From Anaeromyces robustus (Eukaryota; Neocallimastigomycota; Neocallimastigomycetes; Neocallimastigales; Neocallimastigaceae): a stretch of 64,000 nucleotides of DNA. The DNA lies in NCBI GenBank assembly GCA_002104895.1, contig MCFG01000035.1:131501-195500 (forward strand), in the 5' to 3' direction. Below are positions 38,224 through 61,505 of this stretch, one piece after another (position 1 is the stretch's first letter; each line of letters starts with the position of its first letter). Position numbers and translations under genes: made by a program. The notes under the pieces were generated by a model. It saw nothing but the letters and a program-made list of their open reading frames with translations, ran no database searches and was not told where the DNA came from.

Positions 38224-40916
38224 TTACTTACAAACACCAAATTTGGATTGACAGCCAGTCTTACAGTAATCATTAGTCTTACCACAATAACCATATTTAC
38301 TACAACATTCACTGTTTGGACATCTTCCATATCCTTCACCACATTTACCATTCTTATTAGTTGAAAGTGGAACAGTGTTCTTCTTGGTAGTAGTAGCCTT
38401 TTTAGTAGCAGCGGCTTTTTTAGTAGTAGTAGCCTTCTTAGTAGTAGCAGCCTTCTTAGTAGTAGCAGCCTTCTTGGTAGTAGTAACCTTTTTAACAGTA
38501 GTTTGTTTTGATGCTACAGCATTACATCTACCGAAATTAGATTGACATCCTGTACCACAGTAATCAGTACTCTTACCACAATAACCATATTTACTACAAC
38601 ATTCATTGTTTGGACATTTACCAAAACCTGAACCACATTTACCATCTTTGTTAGTAGAAATTGGAACATTATTATTCTTTGTAGTAGTAGCTTTCTTAGC
38701 AGTAATAGTAACTTTTTTAGTAGTAGTTACGTTCTTTTGAGTAGTTGCAGCCTTCTTAGTAGTATTATTATTCTTTGTTTCCTTAGTAGTTTCAGCAACA
38801 TTAGAATAATTACCTAAAGAAGATTTTACAAGTGAACTTGGAACAGAACCACCAACTTGTTTAGCAATAGATTCACTTCTCTTAATAATCCAGTATTTTA
38901 ATGGGAAAAGATCGGTTTGAGAAGAAGAAATAGAAGTATTTTTAACTTGAGCTTCGAAATGCTTTGAAGTATATTTATGATCACTTAATTTCTTGTTACT
39001 AAGAAGATTAGCTTTTGGTAAACTAAAGTCCCAATAAGCATCTTCACGAATAAGTGCAGCAAGAGAATCAATACGTGGACCAAGAGCTTTAATATTGAAA
39101 GAATATTTAACTAAGTTCTGGAAGACTTGCTTAAGGTAATTTTCATTATTACCAACCTTACGAATATTTTCAAGGAATGGTCTTGAAGTAGTAATTTTAG
39201 TATTATATTTTGGATAATCCTTAATGCTGTATGTCATTAATTTATTAGTATTATCATTACCACTAAGACCAAGAGAATAATGAAAATCACAATCAATGAA
39301 ACTCCATTTGTCTTTAGCTATATCTTTGAAAATATAGAAGTTACCTGGTCTTAACCAAAAGTTATCCATACCACCAGCAGCATATTCAACAGCCATTTGT
39401 TTTAAAAAGTTTTGAACATCAAAGTTTAATTTTTTAGTACTTGGATATTTACTAGCATTATAAAGGAATGGAATTAAAATATCATTTACCATATCATCAT
39501 TATCATAAACTTTCTTATCACCTTTGTAATAGTAAATATCATACATTCTACTAGATTTACCGTAATAACCTAAATCACCCCAACATTTACCACTTGGGTA
39601 ATAATCAGCCTTGAAAATAGCATTATCAACATTATACTTATTACCACCATTGAAGGTATTCTTAAGGAAATGACCATTGTTAATATCATCAGTCATATCA
39701 AATAAACCAATTGGTTTTTTGTTAATATATAAACGAACAAACTTATTTTGAATAGTTGGTACACCAAGGGAATTTAAAATATCACCATAAAGTTTATCTC
39801 TCATGAATGATGGATCCATATGTTCAGCACGTAACTTGACAGATGATCTACCATATAATTCTTTGTTGTCTGCATTCTTTAATCCTGAAATCTTGTAACT
39901 AAGTTTCTTAGCATGAGTAGTTGATTGACCACTAATAGCTAACTTAGCTTCAGTGAATTTCTTAATAGTGTATGGACTGACATAAATAACTTCAACTTTG
40001 AATTTTAAATCTTCATCATCTGGGTTAGAATGTAATTTTTTGATATCAGCAGCTTTACCAGTGACAACAAAAGTACCAACAGTAGTATCTATATATTCAA
40101 AGTATATTATATAAAAAAAATGTATATTTAAATATGTATTTAATTAATATGATTAAAAATACAACAAATAATAATTATAATTAATTAAAAAGTTTATAAT
40201 ATTAAAAAAAATTATTAGCATTAAAAAAATATAAATTCCAAAAAAAAATAAAAAATAAAATAAAACAAAATAAAATAAAATAAAATAAAAAATAAAAAAT
40301 AAAAATAAATAATTATAATTATAAATATTAACAAAATAAAATATCATTTAATTTAAAAAACTAATTAAATTTAATTTTCTTTAAATTTTCAATTATTTAA
40401 ATTTAACACAATAAAATTAAATTCATATTTACCATCATATAATTTAGATTGTTTAACTGTTTTAGGAGTTTCATAAACCTTTGGTAATAAAGGATGTTTT
40501 TTAACAGTAACAGACCTGCCGTAAAATTCATTTAAGGTTTCAGCTGAAGAAGTTTGTCTAGTAAAACTTTCTTGTTCAGTTTTACCATTAACAGTTAATG
40601 AATAATGATACTTTACTGGAGCATTAACATTAACTTCTGCTTGATAAACTGGGTATTCTAATAATTTCATAGAATACTTTTTATTGTTAATAACTACAGA
40701 AGGTGTACCATCAATAGCAACACATTTGAAGGTAACTATTATAAAATAATATTTACAAAATTATATGAATATTATAATTTAACCGAATATTATATATTAT
40801 TATTATAAAATGAAAAGACTTAAAAGTAATAAATTATTTATATCATATAAATTACCCTTAGCATTAACAGCAGTTAAAGCAGCTAATAAAAGTAATCCCA
40901 AATTTTTTATGTACAT
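38224..40916 (-). CDS. Secreted CotH-family protein with two CBM18 chitin-binding modules
   Basis: Exons: 40916-40856, 40735-40433, 40088-38224; 742 aa. Exon 1 encodes a signal peptide (MYIKNLGLLLLAALTAVNA). Splicing gives NAKVTFKCVAIDGTPSVVIN and KLYDDTTVGTFVV, the usual N-terminus of gut-fungal CotH proteins. The CotH kinase-like domain covers about 180-530: RAEHMDPSFMRDK, NFWLRPGNFYIFKD and FIDCDFHYSLG carry the conserved Asn/Asp positions. After a Thr/Lys/Asn linker come two CBM18 (hevein-like) modules, about 602-643 and 702-742, each with eight cysteines and the ECCSKYGYCG core, separated by a K/T/A repeat linker. In anaerobic fungi CotH domains often ride on cellulosome (dockerin) proteins; here no dockerin is present, so binding to chitin in its own cell wall is more likely. 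CotH is a protein kinase in spore formers; activity here is inferred only. Confidence 0.92.
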
Positions 40917-41175
40917 TTTATTATTAGTAGAATTATTATTATTATTATTATTATTATTATAATTATTATTATTATTATTATTATTGAATTATAAATATTT
41001 AAATATATTATGAATTAATATTAATTAATAAATTATTTTATTGTAAAATTAATATTAATTCAAAAATTAAAAATTTAATTAAATAGAGTAATAAATTATA
41101 AACAACTAAAAGAAAAAAAGAAAATCTATTATTTTAAATTTTAAATTAATTTTTAACTATTAAATTTTTTTATTT

Positions 41176-41212
<37 letters not shown>

Positions 41213-41745
41213 AATTTTTGGCTTTTTATTTTTATATTAATACGTTTTAGATTTTTGTTTTAAAACCCTCAAAATATTATAATATTTATTAATTTTTTAA
41301 TTATTAATTATAAAAAATTTTACTTTTGATTCTTAATATTTCATATTTTAATAATTATTTAATAACTATATTTTTAGTTTTAGTTTAATTCATTTCAAAT
41401 AATAATATTAAAAAAAAATTTTGTGACACATTTATTTAAACATTATTGGTTAAAATAAAAAAATAATAAAATTTTAATTTTAATATTAATTAATTTTTGA
41501 AATTAATTATTATTATATAAATATGATATATGAATATTATATATATTATATACATGTGTATACTATTATATATTTATATATATATCTTTTTTTGTTTTGA
41601 ATACAATGCAATGTAGAATGTATTTTTATATACATTAATATATATTAAAATTATTAATTTAATATATAAACTAAAAATATTAATGATTATTTAAAATATA
41701 AAACTATTATGTTAAAATAATAAGAAATATTATATTTTATAATAT

Positions 41746-41776
<31 letters not shown>

Positions 41777-43074
41777 CTTATTTATTTATTTATTTACTTA
41801 ATTAATTAATTATTTATTTATTTATTTACTTATTTAATTAATTATTTATTTATTTATCATTCATTCATTTATTCATTTATTTATTTAATATTTAATTTTG
41901 TCCTCAAAAACTACTATAAACCGTCTTTAACTAAAAAAGAAATTTATAATTTATATTAATACAATAAATAATTATTAATTAATTATGAATAATTATGATT
42001 ATTAAGATAATTAATATAATACCAATAATGATATAATAATAATATATAATAGTTTTCTAATAATTATATTATTAATATTATTCACTTATTTGTTAATTTT
42101 ATTACATTTTTCGATATTAAATATATTTATAATTAATTATATTTCATTTAAAATAATACATAAAAAAACTTTTTTTATAATACATATTTTCTTAAATAAT
42201 ATTTCTTTAATAATTTCTTAAAATATTACTACATGATATGTATTAATTTTTAAAATTATGATTATTTATCAATGTATACATTACTTTTCAATATGTAGTA
42301 CACAACATTGTGTATGTAATCTGAAACATAAAAATTAATATAATGAATTTCAATTGAAATAATTAATAATAATTAATAATAATTATATATTTGCTTCCCA
42401 TATAAAAACATTTCATATATTAACTATCTCATATACAATTATTTTATATTAAATTTATATTAAATTGATTTTAATATTTTAATTTTTTTTTTTTTTCTTA
42501 TTATTTATGCCGCAAATAATTTATAAATAATAATACTAAAAATTATAATTTCCTTATTATAATTTCCTTATTTAAATAATTAAATTATTATTCAGAGTTA
42601 AAAAGGGTCTTTTTCTTTTTTTTTTTGTTATGTAAAATATTTGAAAAATTATCCATATACATTAACACTAACAAAATAATTACATTTTTCTTTTATTTAA
42701 TAGATAAAAAAAAAAAAAAGAAACGTAATCTATATATTTGTTTTCTAAAAAATTAAATATATATTATATATATTTATTTAATAATATAATATTTAACATT
42801 ATTATTATTATTTATTAATTAATTAATTAATTACAAAAAGTATTTATAAAAAAAATTATTAATAATAAAATAAAAAAATAAAATAAAATAAACCATTTTT
42901 CTTTATATATTTTTTATTTAAAAATTTCTTACAATTTTTTTTTTTTTTTTAGTTTTGTTTTTATTTCTTTTTTTTTTTTTTTACACAAAAATTTTTAATT
43001 AAAAAATATTCATTTTGTAACAAATTGAAAAAGGATAATTTAAATAAACTTTATTTATTTATTAATTAATTAAT
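40917..43074. other. Gene-free A/T-rich region upstream of the CotH gene
   Basis: Includes the CotH promoter side (AAT run just before the ATG), a poly(A) of about 30 near 41180, ATTT runs at 41746-41885 and unstructured A/T DNA. A small hairpin TACACAA / TTGTGTA lies near 42299. No genes were recognised. Confidence 0.6.
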
Positions 43075-43077
43075 TAA

Positions 43078-43078
43078 T

Positions 43079-43137
<59 letters not shown>

Positions 43138-43142
43138 TCTAT

Positions 43143-43211
<69 letters not shown>
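43078..43211. repeat. ATTT tetranucleotide array forming the outer end of a foldback element
   Basis: About 33 ATTT units with one ATCT variant near 43136. It abuts the left arm of the inverted repeat at 43212. The right arm at 43669 is followed by the complementary AAAT array (about 43672-43696). Confidence 0.92.
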
Positions 43212-43215
<4 letters not shown>

Positions 43216-43662
43216 TTCCTCAAAAGAGTCATAATTTTACAACCGAACAATTATTCAAACTTCATAATTTTAAAAATAGAATAATTATTATAATAATTAT
43301 TATATATTATTATTAGGTATAAATCTTTTATAATATATTAATGAATGAGGTTTCAAAAATTATTAGTGAAATAAAATAATCAATTAATTAGATTGAAAAA
43401 ATTAAATTTACTAATTGTAAATAATAAATTTAGGTAGTAATAATTTTATTTTTTTTTTTTTAAATAGTGAAAAAATTTAATTCATTTAATAATTCTAAAT
43501 AATGTTTCATATAAAAAGAAAAACAGTTTTTTAATTAATATTTATTTGACATATTTTTTAGATATTTGTTATTATAGATTATATCTTTATTTTTATTAAA
43601 TTTATTAAAATTATGAAGTTTGAATAATTGTTCGGTTGTAAAATTATGACTCTTTTGAGGAA

Positions 43663-43672
<10 letters not shown>
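43212..43672. mobile_element. Foldback / MITE-like element with perfect inverted arms of about 60 bp
   Basis: The left arm (about 43212-43273, text TCCTCAAAAGAGTCATAATT then TTACAACCGAACAATTATTC) is exactly reverse-complemented in the right arm (about 43611-43672). The arms enclose about 340 bases of non-coding A/T DNA. The outer ends continue into ATTT/AAAT arrays that are also complementary, so the whole inverted repeat may exceed 80 bp. No transposase is present. I cannot identify a target-site duplication because the flanks are simple repeats. It could be a non-autonomous transposon or a palindromic duplication. Confidence 0.6.
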
Positions 43673-43693
<21 letters not shown>

Positions 43694-43861
43694 AAATTTA
43701 GTGATATATTTTATAATAATAGTGATATATATTTTATAATAGAAGTATAAAATATATATATATAATAAATAAATAATAATTTAGTTAATATTATTATTAT
43801 TCAAAATAATAAACCAGATAAAAAATTAAAAAATAATAATAATTTAGAACTAAAAAATAAG

Positions 43862-43954
43862 TGCTCATGGCGGGGGTCGAACCCGCGATCTTCGCGTTGC
43901 ATAAGAGGATCACCCTTATAAGCACGACGCCTTAAACCTCTAGGCTACACGAGC
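43862..43954 (-). tRNA. tRNA-Ile (anticodon UAU) with a 19-nt intron
   Basis: On the minus strand: acceptor stem GCTCGTG / CATGAGC (one G-T pair), discriminator A, D arm GCC/GGC, anticodon stem TCGTG / CGCGA, five-base variable loop AGATC, and T arm GCGGG-TTCGACC-CCCGC. The anticodon loop CTTATA...A is interrupted after position 37 by 19 nucleotides (43916-43898), the standard eukaryotic intron site. The anticodon TAT is at 43920-43918 and reads AUA, a frequent codon in this A/T-rich genome. The mature body is 74 nt; CCA is not encoded. The 5' half closely resembles yeast tRNA-Ile(UAU), which also has an intron. Internal A and B boxes (GGTTCGACCC) are present. Confidence 0.93.
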
Positions 43955-46737
43955 TGCTTGCAGTATAATGATACAATATTCCCTTATATACACATTATTT
44001 CTAAACCCATATTTTTAAACCTTTTATCCCATATAAACTAACATTTAATAAAACTTCTTTATAATATTATTAATATCTTAAAACATAATAATTTTATCTA
44101 TATTAAAAATTATTTTTATATTATCAATATTTTATTAATATCTTAAAATAAATTATAAATATTTTATTAATATCAAATAAATTTTATCAATACTTTATAA
44201 TTAATATTCTTATAATAAATTTTATCAATATTCTTATAATAAATAAATATTATTAATATTTTATATTAAATAAATCCTATTAATATCTTATAATAAATTC
44301 TATATCTTTATTAATATTTTAAATAAATCTTATTAATATTTTATAATAAACTTTATATATAATAAATAATATTTTAAATAATATTTTATCAATATCAAAT
44401 ATTTTATAACACTTTATTAATACATTTTATTTATATTCTTATAACAATAATTATTAATATTTCTAATTCTAACCTTTAATAAATTTAATACTTCAATATA
44501 ATTATAATAATAAATATTTATAATAATAAATATATAAATAATTATAATTAAATAATACTATCCACTCTTTTCCCTTTTTCCCTTATCCTTTCCCTCCAAC
44601 TTAAAAACCCTGGACAAATACAGAAAATAAATATTCTGTATATTATTAAAATAAAATAAAATAAATAAAATAATAAAAATTAATTATAAAATAAATGAAT
44701 TATTTATAAAATGTATAATACAGAAGTTAAATGTATTTCTGTATAAAAGTATAATATTTATTTTTAATTTTTATTTAAAACACTAAATAGATTAATAAAA
44801 TATTTAATAATTAGAATAGAAAATATTAATAAATAATAATAACAATAATAATTAATATTAAAATAAATCTTAGAAAATAATGTTTAGAATAGAGAATTAT
44901 ATTATAAAATAAATAATAATAATTAGATTAATTAAATAAATAATAATAATAATAATAGTCGAAAGACTATAATAATAAAATTCATGTATTATAAAAGGAG
45001 GATAATTTTTCTTTCTTTTATAAAACGATCAATAATTTGTATTTAAAAATAAGAATAATAAAAATAAAAGAAGAGTTAAACAAAAGATTATTTTATTTTT
45101 AATTTTATTGATTCATTAGTAATAATTATTTAGTATATAAGTTAATTATATTTATTGTTTATGAATATACATGTTTCCTGCATCAATAATGAAAAAACTG
45201 AACATAAAATATTTTATTCAGCTAAAATGAAATTTTTCAATTTTCGCGAATATTAGCAAATTTTAAATTGAAATTCACTAATAGATCAATTAAAATTAAA
45301 TTTCGACTAAATCACTTAAAATTCGATTATCAATAAAATAAATAAATATTAGGAAATATATAAATTATGAAAATAAAAGGTTTGGACAATTTAAATCAAC
45401 TTAATTTAACCCTTAATAAATTAGTAAAAATAATCTGAAGAAAAATAACGATAACTCGCTAAATATTGAAGATTTTCTTTCGCTTCGCTCTGATTTTAGG
45501 CTCATTGAGAAGATTTGCTCAAAAGCTATAACATATTTTAATTTCAGCTAATTTGAACTATTAAAATACGAAATATTGGACTTTAAATATTTTTAAGTTG
45601 AAAATTTCTTTTTTAAAATAATTTATATTGATAATTTTTATTTAATAATTAATTAATAATATTTTTAAATACTTTTAAAATAATTTATGGTTTTAGATAA
45701 GTTATTATAATAATTATTAGTTATATTATCACAATTAAACAACTATTATTACAAATTTCTAAAAAGTTTTAAAAATTTCAAAATATTTTTAAAATATTTT
45801 TTTTAAGATCTTAATTATTCAAAATAATTATTTTATTATTAATATAATTATTATTAATATTCAGTTTCATTATTCTTATGTTTAAAGTAATAATTTTGAA
45901 TTAATTATTAATTAAAATTATTGATAAAAGTTATTTTAAACCTGAAATTTTCAAGTTTAATTTTTAAAGTGTTGTAATTAAACGAATTATTAAAAATTAA
46001 AATACATTAAAATTTATATTAATAAATTAGCATTTTTACCTAATCAACATATTTAACAACTTAACCACCATTACATATGTTTATTTTAATTAATTGAGTT
46101 TTATGTATTAATAAATAAATTAAAAATAATAATTAAAAAAAAGAAAAAAAAAAAAAAAAGATGTAAAGAGAAACTTTCATTATGCTAAAATAATCAAATT
46201 ATATTATATATATACAATATATACAATATAATTAAAATCTACTATGGGTAATTTAATTAAAATTAAATTTCAAATATTTAATTTTTATATTATATTTATA
46301 TGATAAATTTTTTTTTTATTAATTTAGAAATAATAATTCTAAATAAAAGAATTAATATATATATTTATTATTGTTACTACTAGTTACTAATTATTGATAG
46401 ATATTCTAGAAATTTATTATTATTGGTTTAGTATAATATAATTGTTTAATTATGATAATATTACATTTTTAATATCACCAAAAAAAATTATAAAAATGTT
46501 AATGGTATATTAAAAATATAATTTGTCAAAAATATAATATATATTAAAAATTAAATTTATCAAAAATATAATATATATTAAAAATTAAATTTGTCAAAAA
46601 TATAATATATATTTTAAATATTTTTTTAAAAAATATATATTATTTTTATTTTTATTTTTATTTTTATTTTTATTTATTTTTATTTCATTATATATAACAT
46701 TAGATATTAATATATTATATATATAATATATATGATC
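43955..46737. other. Gene-free region between tRNA-Ile and the HAUS3 gene
   Basis: Mostly A/T. G/C-richer islands occur at 44570-44640, 45175-45320 and 45440-45545; the last includes CTTTCGCTTCGCTCTG. Hairpins: TACAGAA/TTCTGTA near 44620-44642, a similar ACAGAA/TTCTGT pair near 44720-44745, and ATAGTC-GAAA-GACTAT near 44957. A minus-strand frame of 38 codons at about 45410-45525 (IFSMSLKSERSERKSSIFSE) is protein-like but isolated. No gene is called. Confidence 0.55.
46521..46618. repeat. 34-bp tandem repeat, three copies
   Basis: The unit TTTGTCAAAAATATAATATA plus TATTAAAAATTAAA is repeated three times, the middle copy having TTTATC, shortly downstream of the HAUS3 stop. Confidence 0.85.
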
Positions 46738-50097
<3,360 letters not shown>

Positions 50098-50536
50098 TTT
50101 ATTTTATTTTATTTTTAATTTACTTTTTTATTATTCTTTTTGCTATATTCTTTTTTTATTATTGTATTTTTTTATCACAAATAACTATAGTATCTGCATT
50201 TACTTTTTTATCGTTTTTTTAAATGATTAAACATTACATGATTTTATATATATTTTTAAGTGTAATAATAAAATAAAAACAAAAATGGGTAATAAACATA
50301 TTTTTAATTAATTAATTATAAAAAACTATTGGTAGACAAAAAATTTAATAATAATTTTTTGATAATCAAAATATTTAAAATTCAAATATACATTATATAC
50401 ACATAAATTAAATATAAAAATTTTTTTTTTACCTTTTTTATATTAATATCAACTTTTTTATTATATATATATATATTTTATATTTTTATTTATTATTTTT
50501 ATTATAAAATTTAAATTTTAAAATTTAAATTCTAAA
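50098..50536. promoter_or_regulatory. Divergent promoter region, HAUS3 / Arp9-like
   Basis: 439 bases between two starts pointing away from each other. A/T-rich with ATTTT and poly(T) runs; TATA-like AT runs lie near 50461-50475, about 65 bases before the Arp9-like ATG. No named regulatory site can be identified. Confidence 0.4.
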
Positions 50537-51644
50537 ATGAATTTGAAAGAAGATAAATTAATTGTTATTGAAGTGGGATCATATATAACTAAATTTGGAA
50601 AGGCTGATCCTTTAAATAAGCCACAACATGTACTTTTCCATTATTCTATTTATTTTTTAGTTTTTTTTTTTTTATTAAACATTCCTTTTGTTATAAAAAA
50701 TATATTATTAAATAATTATTAATCATATATAATTTTTAATAAAATTTTTAATTATAAATATTTTTAATGCATTTTTTAATTTTTAAAAATAAATAGCAAG
50801 TATATTCAAAGATAGGGAAAAATAGTACTTTAAGAAAGAATAATGAACAAGAAAATAAGGATGAAAAAGTTGATAAAATGGATATTTCAGATAAAGATTT
50901 AGAAACAGAAAAAATGGACATTTCAGATAAAGACGTTGAAGTTGAAAAAGATAAAACATCTGATAAGGAAAAAGATATGAATATAAAAAATAAAGATGAT
51001 ATAAATACAAAAGAAGAAAACAATGATAAGATGAATATTGATACAGTAAAGACTGAAAAAATTGAAAATGTTAAAACTGAATCAGACACAGAAAAAACTT
51101 TAGATAATAAGATTGAAAATAAATTAGATAATGTTAATCAAAATGACATTGAAGTAACATGGTTATTTAAAAATCAAAAAGTTAGCGGTTGGAAAGATGC
51201 TGAATTATTTTGGTATAATAATTTTTTAATTTTTTTTTTTTTTTTCAATTTAATAAATTATTTACAATATGACAATTAATGAAAGTGTTTTATATTTTAA
51301 TATCGAATTAATTATTTTTGTCCAATTTATATTATTATCATTGTTATTATTGCTTTATAAATATAAATTCAAAAGGAAATACATTTTAACAAAAAAATTA
51401 CAAATTGAATTAAAAGATAATATTTCTCCTGTTTTAATTTCAATTCCAATTGAATGGCCAAAACAATATCGCGAACATATAGCAAAGATTATGTTTGAAA
51501 AATGTAATTTACCTGCATTATATATTGCTGAACAACCTTTAATGGCTTTATATGCTGTTGGTTATACTTCAGGAATTGTAATAGATATTGGATATGAAAG
51601 AACAAGTATGTGAAATAAAAATAATCACAATTCATATATTTATA

Positions 51645-51689
<45 letters not shown>

Positions 51690-52107
51690 TTTTATTAATA
51701 GAAAAAAAAAAAAGAAAAAATAGAATATTAAAAAATTATTTGAAATTAAAATTTTGTTAATCATAATTATTATATATATATTTTAAATTTCTAATATAAT
51801 GAAAACAGGAGTTGTCCCAATATTAGATAATATGGTTAATACAAGAGCATCACAATCAATACCAATTGGTAGTCAAGATATTGATGAATATTTATTAAAA
51901 CTTGTAAAGGAAGATAAAGATATATGCTCACAATTAGATAATATAATAAAAGGTAATACAGAAAATTGTGATAAAGAAGAAATATATACCAATTTTTGCA
52001 AAACATTGAAAGAATCAGGAATATGTGAAGTTAGTACAGTACCTATTAAAAACGTCGAAGATGTTGATTTTATTTTTAAAAACCAAACGGTAAATATATG
52101 ATAAAAA

Positions 52108-52138
<31 letters not shown>

Positions 52139-53161
52139 CTATATTTTTTATTTTTTATTTTTTATTTTTTTTTTTATTTACATTTTCGTTTATTATTTAA
52201 AAATTCTGAATATTAAAATTTATATTATATATGACAATAATTAATTTTTTTTAAATTATAATCTCTTTATTATTTTATTATTATCAACATTCAATTTGTT
52301 GTATAATAATTATATTTTATATTCATATTTTTCATCATTAAATATATTATTACCTTTCTTTATTAATATCATCAAATTTGTTTCTTTTTTCATTATCATC
52401 ATCAGTTTAAAATTGGTGATATAAGGTATAAATGTTTTGAACCATTATTTGATCCATTACTTGTAAATAAGCGTATTCAAAATATAGTCGAAGCATATGA
52501 AATTGCTATAGGCTTATGTGAATTAAAAGATAGAGCTGTACTTGCAAATGCATTTGTATTAACAGGTGGATGCTCAGTTGTTAAAGGTACTATTTATTAA
52601 TTGAATATTTTTATTTTTATTTTTTAATTTTATTTAATTTTAATTTTTATTTTTTACATATTATTTATTTTTATTTTTTTATTTTTACATGTTATTTATG
52701 TTTTAATTTATTATATATTTTATTTTATTTTATTTTATTTTATTTTTTTTTTTTTTTTAAAAAAAAGGCTTACAAAAAAGATTAGAACAAGAAATTGAAG
52801 CATGCATTTCTTTATCTGAAACTTCAAATGAAATGCAAGTAAAAGAAATAAAATTCTTGAAAATTCCTGAATATTTCACAAAAATGAAAGATAGATCTCA
52901 AGATTTAGGTTTTATTGGTGCTAGTATTGTTGCAAAGGTATTATTTTGATCTTTTATTGTTATATATATAAATTAATGCATGGATTTTAGATATTAATTG
53001 TTCTATTATTGTTGATATTATTATTATTATATTAATATTGAATTATTTTAATATTATCCATTTTAATTAATCATTATTAGCTTGTGTTTATGGATCAAAA
53101 ATTCTATATCAGTAGGGATAATTACAATGAATCGGGTCCAGTTATTGTTCATTTTAAATAA
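50537..53161 (+). CDS. Actin-related protein, Arp9-like
   Basis: Seven exons: 50537-50629, 50797-51212, 51376-51605, 51809-52089, 52406-52586, 52768-52937, 53081-53161; 483 aa. The spliced protein keeps the actin fold order: LIVIEVGSYITKFGKA (phosphate loop 1), VTWLFKNQ..LFWKYIL, SPVLISIPIEWPKQYREHIAKI, YIAEQPLMALYAVGYTSGIV, VIDIGYERT (loop 2), FVLTGGCSVVKGLQKRL, and a C-terminus FLGASI-type (GFIGASIVAKLVF) plus ISRDNYNESGPVIVH. That last motif is typical of fungal Arp9, a stable subunit of SWI/SNF and RSC chromatin remodellers; Arp9 assignment is likely but other nuclear Arps are possible. A charged K/D/E/T-rich insert of about 100 residues (44-148) sits between loop 1 and the next strand. 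The exon 3/4 junction (51605/51809) is the least certain; one codon may differ. Confidence 0.78.
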
Positions 53162-53317
53162 TTTTTTTTTTTTATTTTTTTATATATTATAAAAGTATTC
53201 TATTTTTTTTTTTTAATGTATAATTTTTAATGACTTGTAATTTTTTGTAACTTAATAAATAAAAAATAAATTATAATTTTTTCCCATATATATAATTATT
53301 AATGATAAAATTAATAT

Positions 53318-53548
<231 letters not shown>

Positions 53549-53888
53549 AATCATCACACACATATTTATTAATAAGAATATTTATGTTATATGCAATTTA
53601 TTTTATTTTATTTTATTTTATTTTGTTATGTATGTATGTATAAAAGGTATATTAAAAATATTTAGTTTTTCTTTTTTATTGAAGATCATTTTATAGTTAT
53701 TTTTAACATTTTATGTATTTTGTTCAATTAATTTTTTATATGGTTATTATTCTGTTTATTTGTTTATAGTTTTTTATTTTTATTTTTTATTAATTTTAAT
53801 TTTTTTTTTTTTTTATTTTTTTGTTTTTGTTTCTTTCTTTCTCTCTTTTTTTTTCTTTTTTTTTTTTTTTTTTTTTTCTTTTTTTTTC

Positions 53889-53893
<5 letters not shown>

Positions 53894-53973
<80 letters not shown>
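53894..53973. repeat. ATT array, about 80 bp
   Basis: Some 26 perfect ATT units following a poly(T) region, downstream of the RICTOR stop. Confidence 0.93.
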
Positions 53974-53974
<1 letters not shown>

Positions 53975-54081
53975 TGGCAACTTTTATTATATATTTATTG
54001 TTTTATTGTTATTTACTTAATTATTTTACTTGTTCGTCAAAGAATTAGTTTATTAAAATTCTAGAAAAAAAAATATAAAAA

Positions 54082-61505
<7,424 letters not shown>

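Noticed and set aside
44990-45010. AAAGGAGGATAA, resembling a bacterial ribosome binding site
   Set aside because: No ORF follows it, and the genome is eukaryotic with spliceosomal introns.
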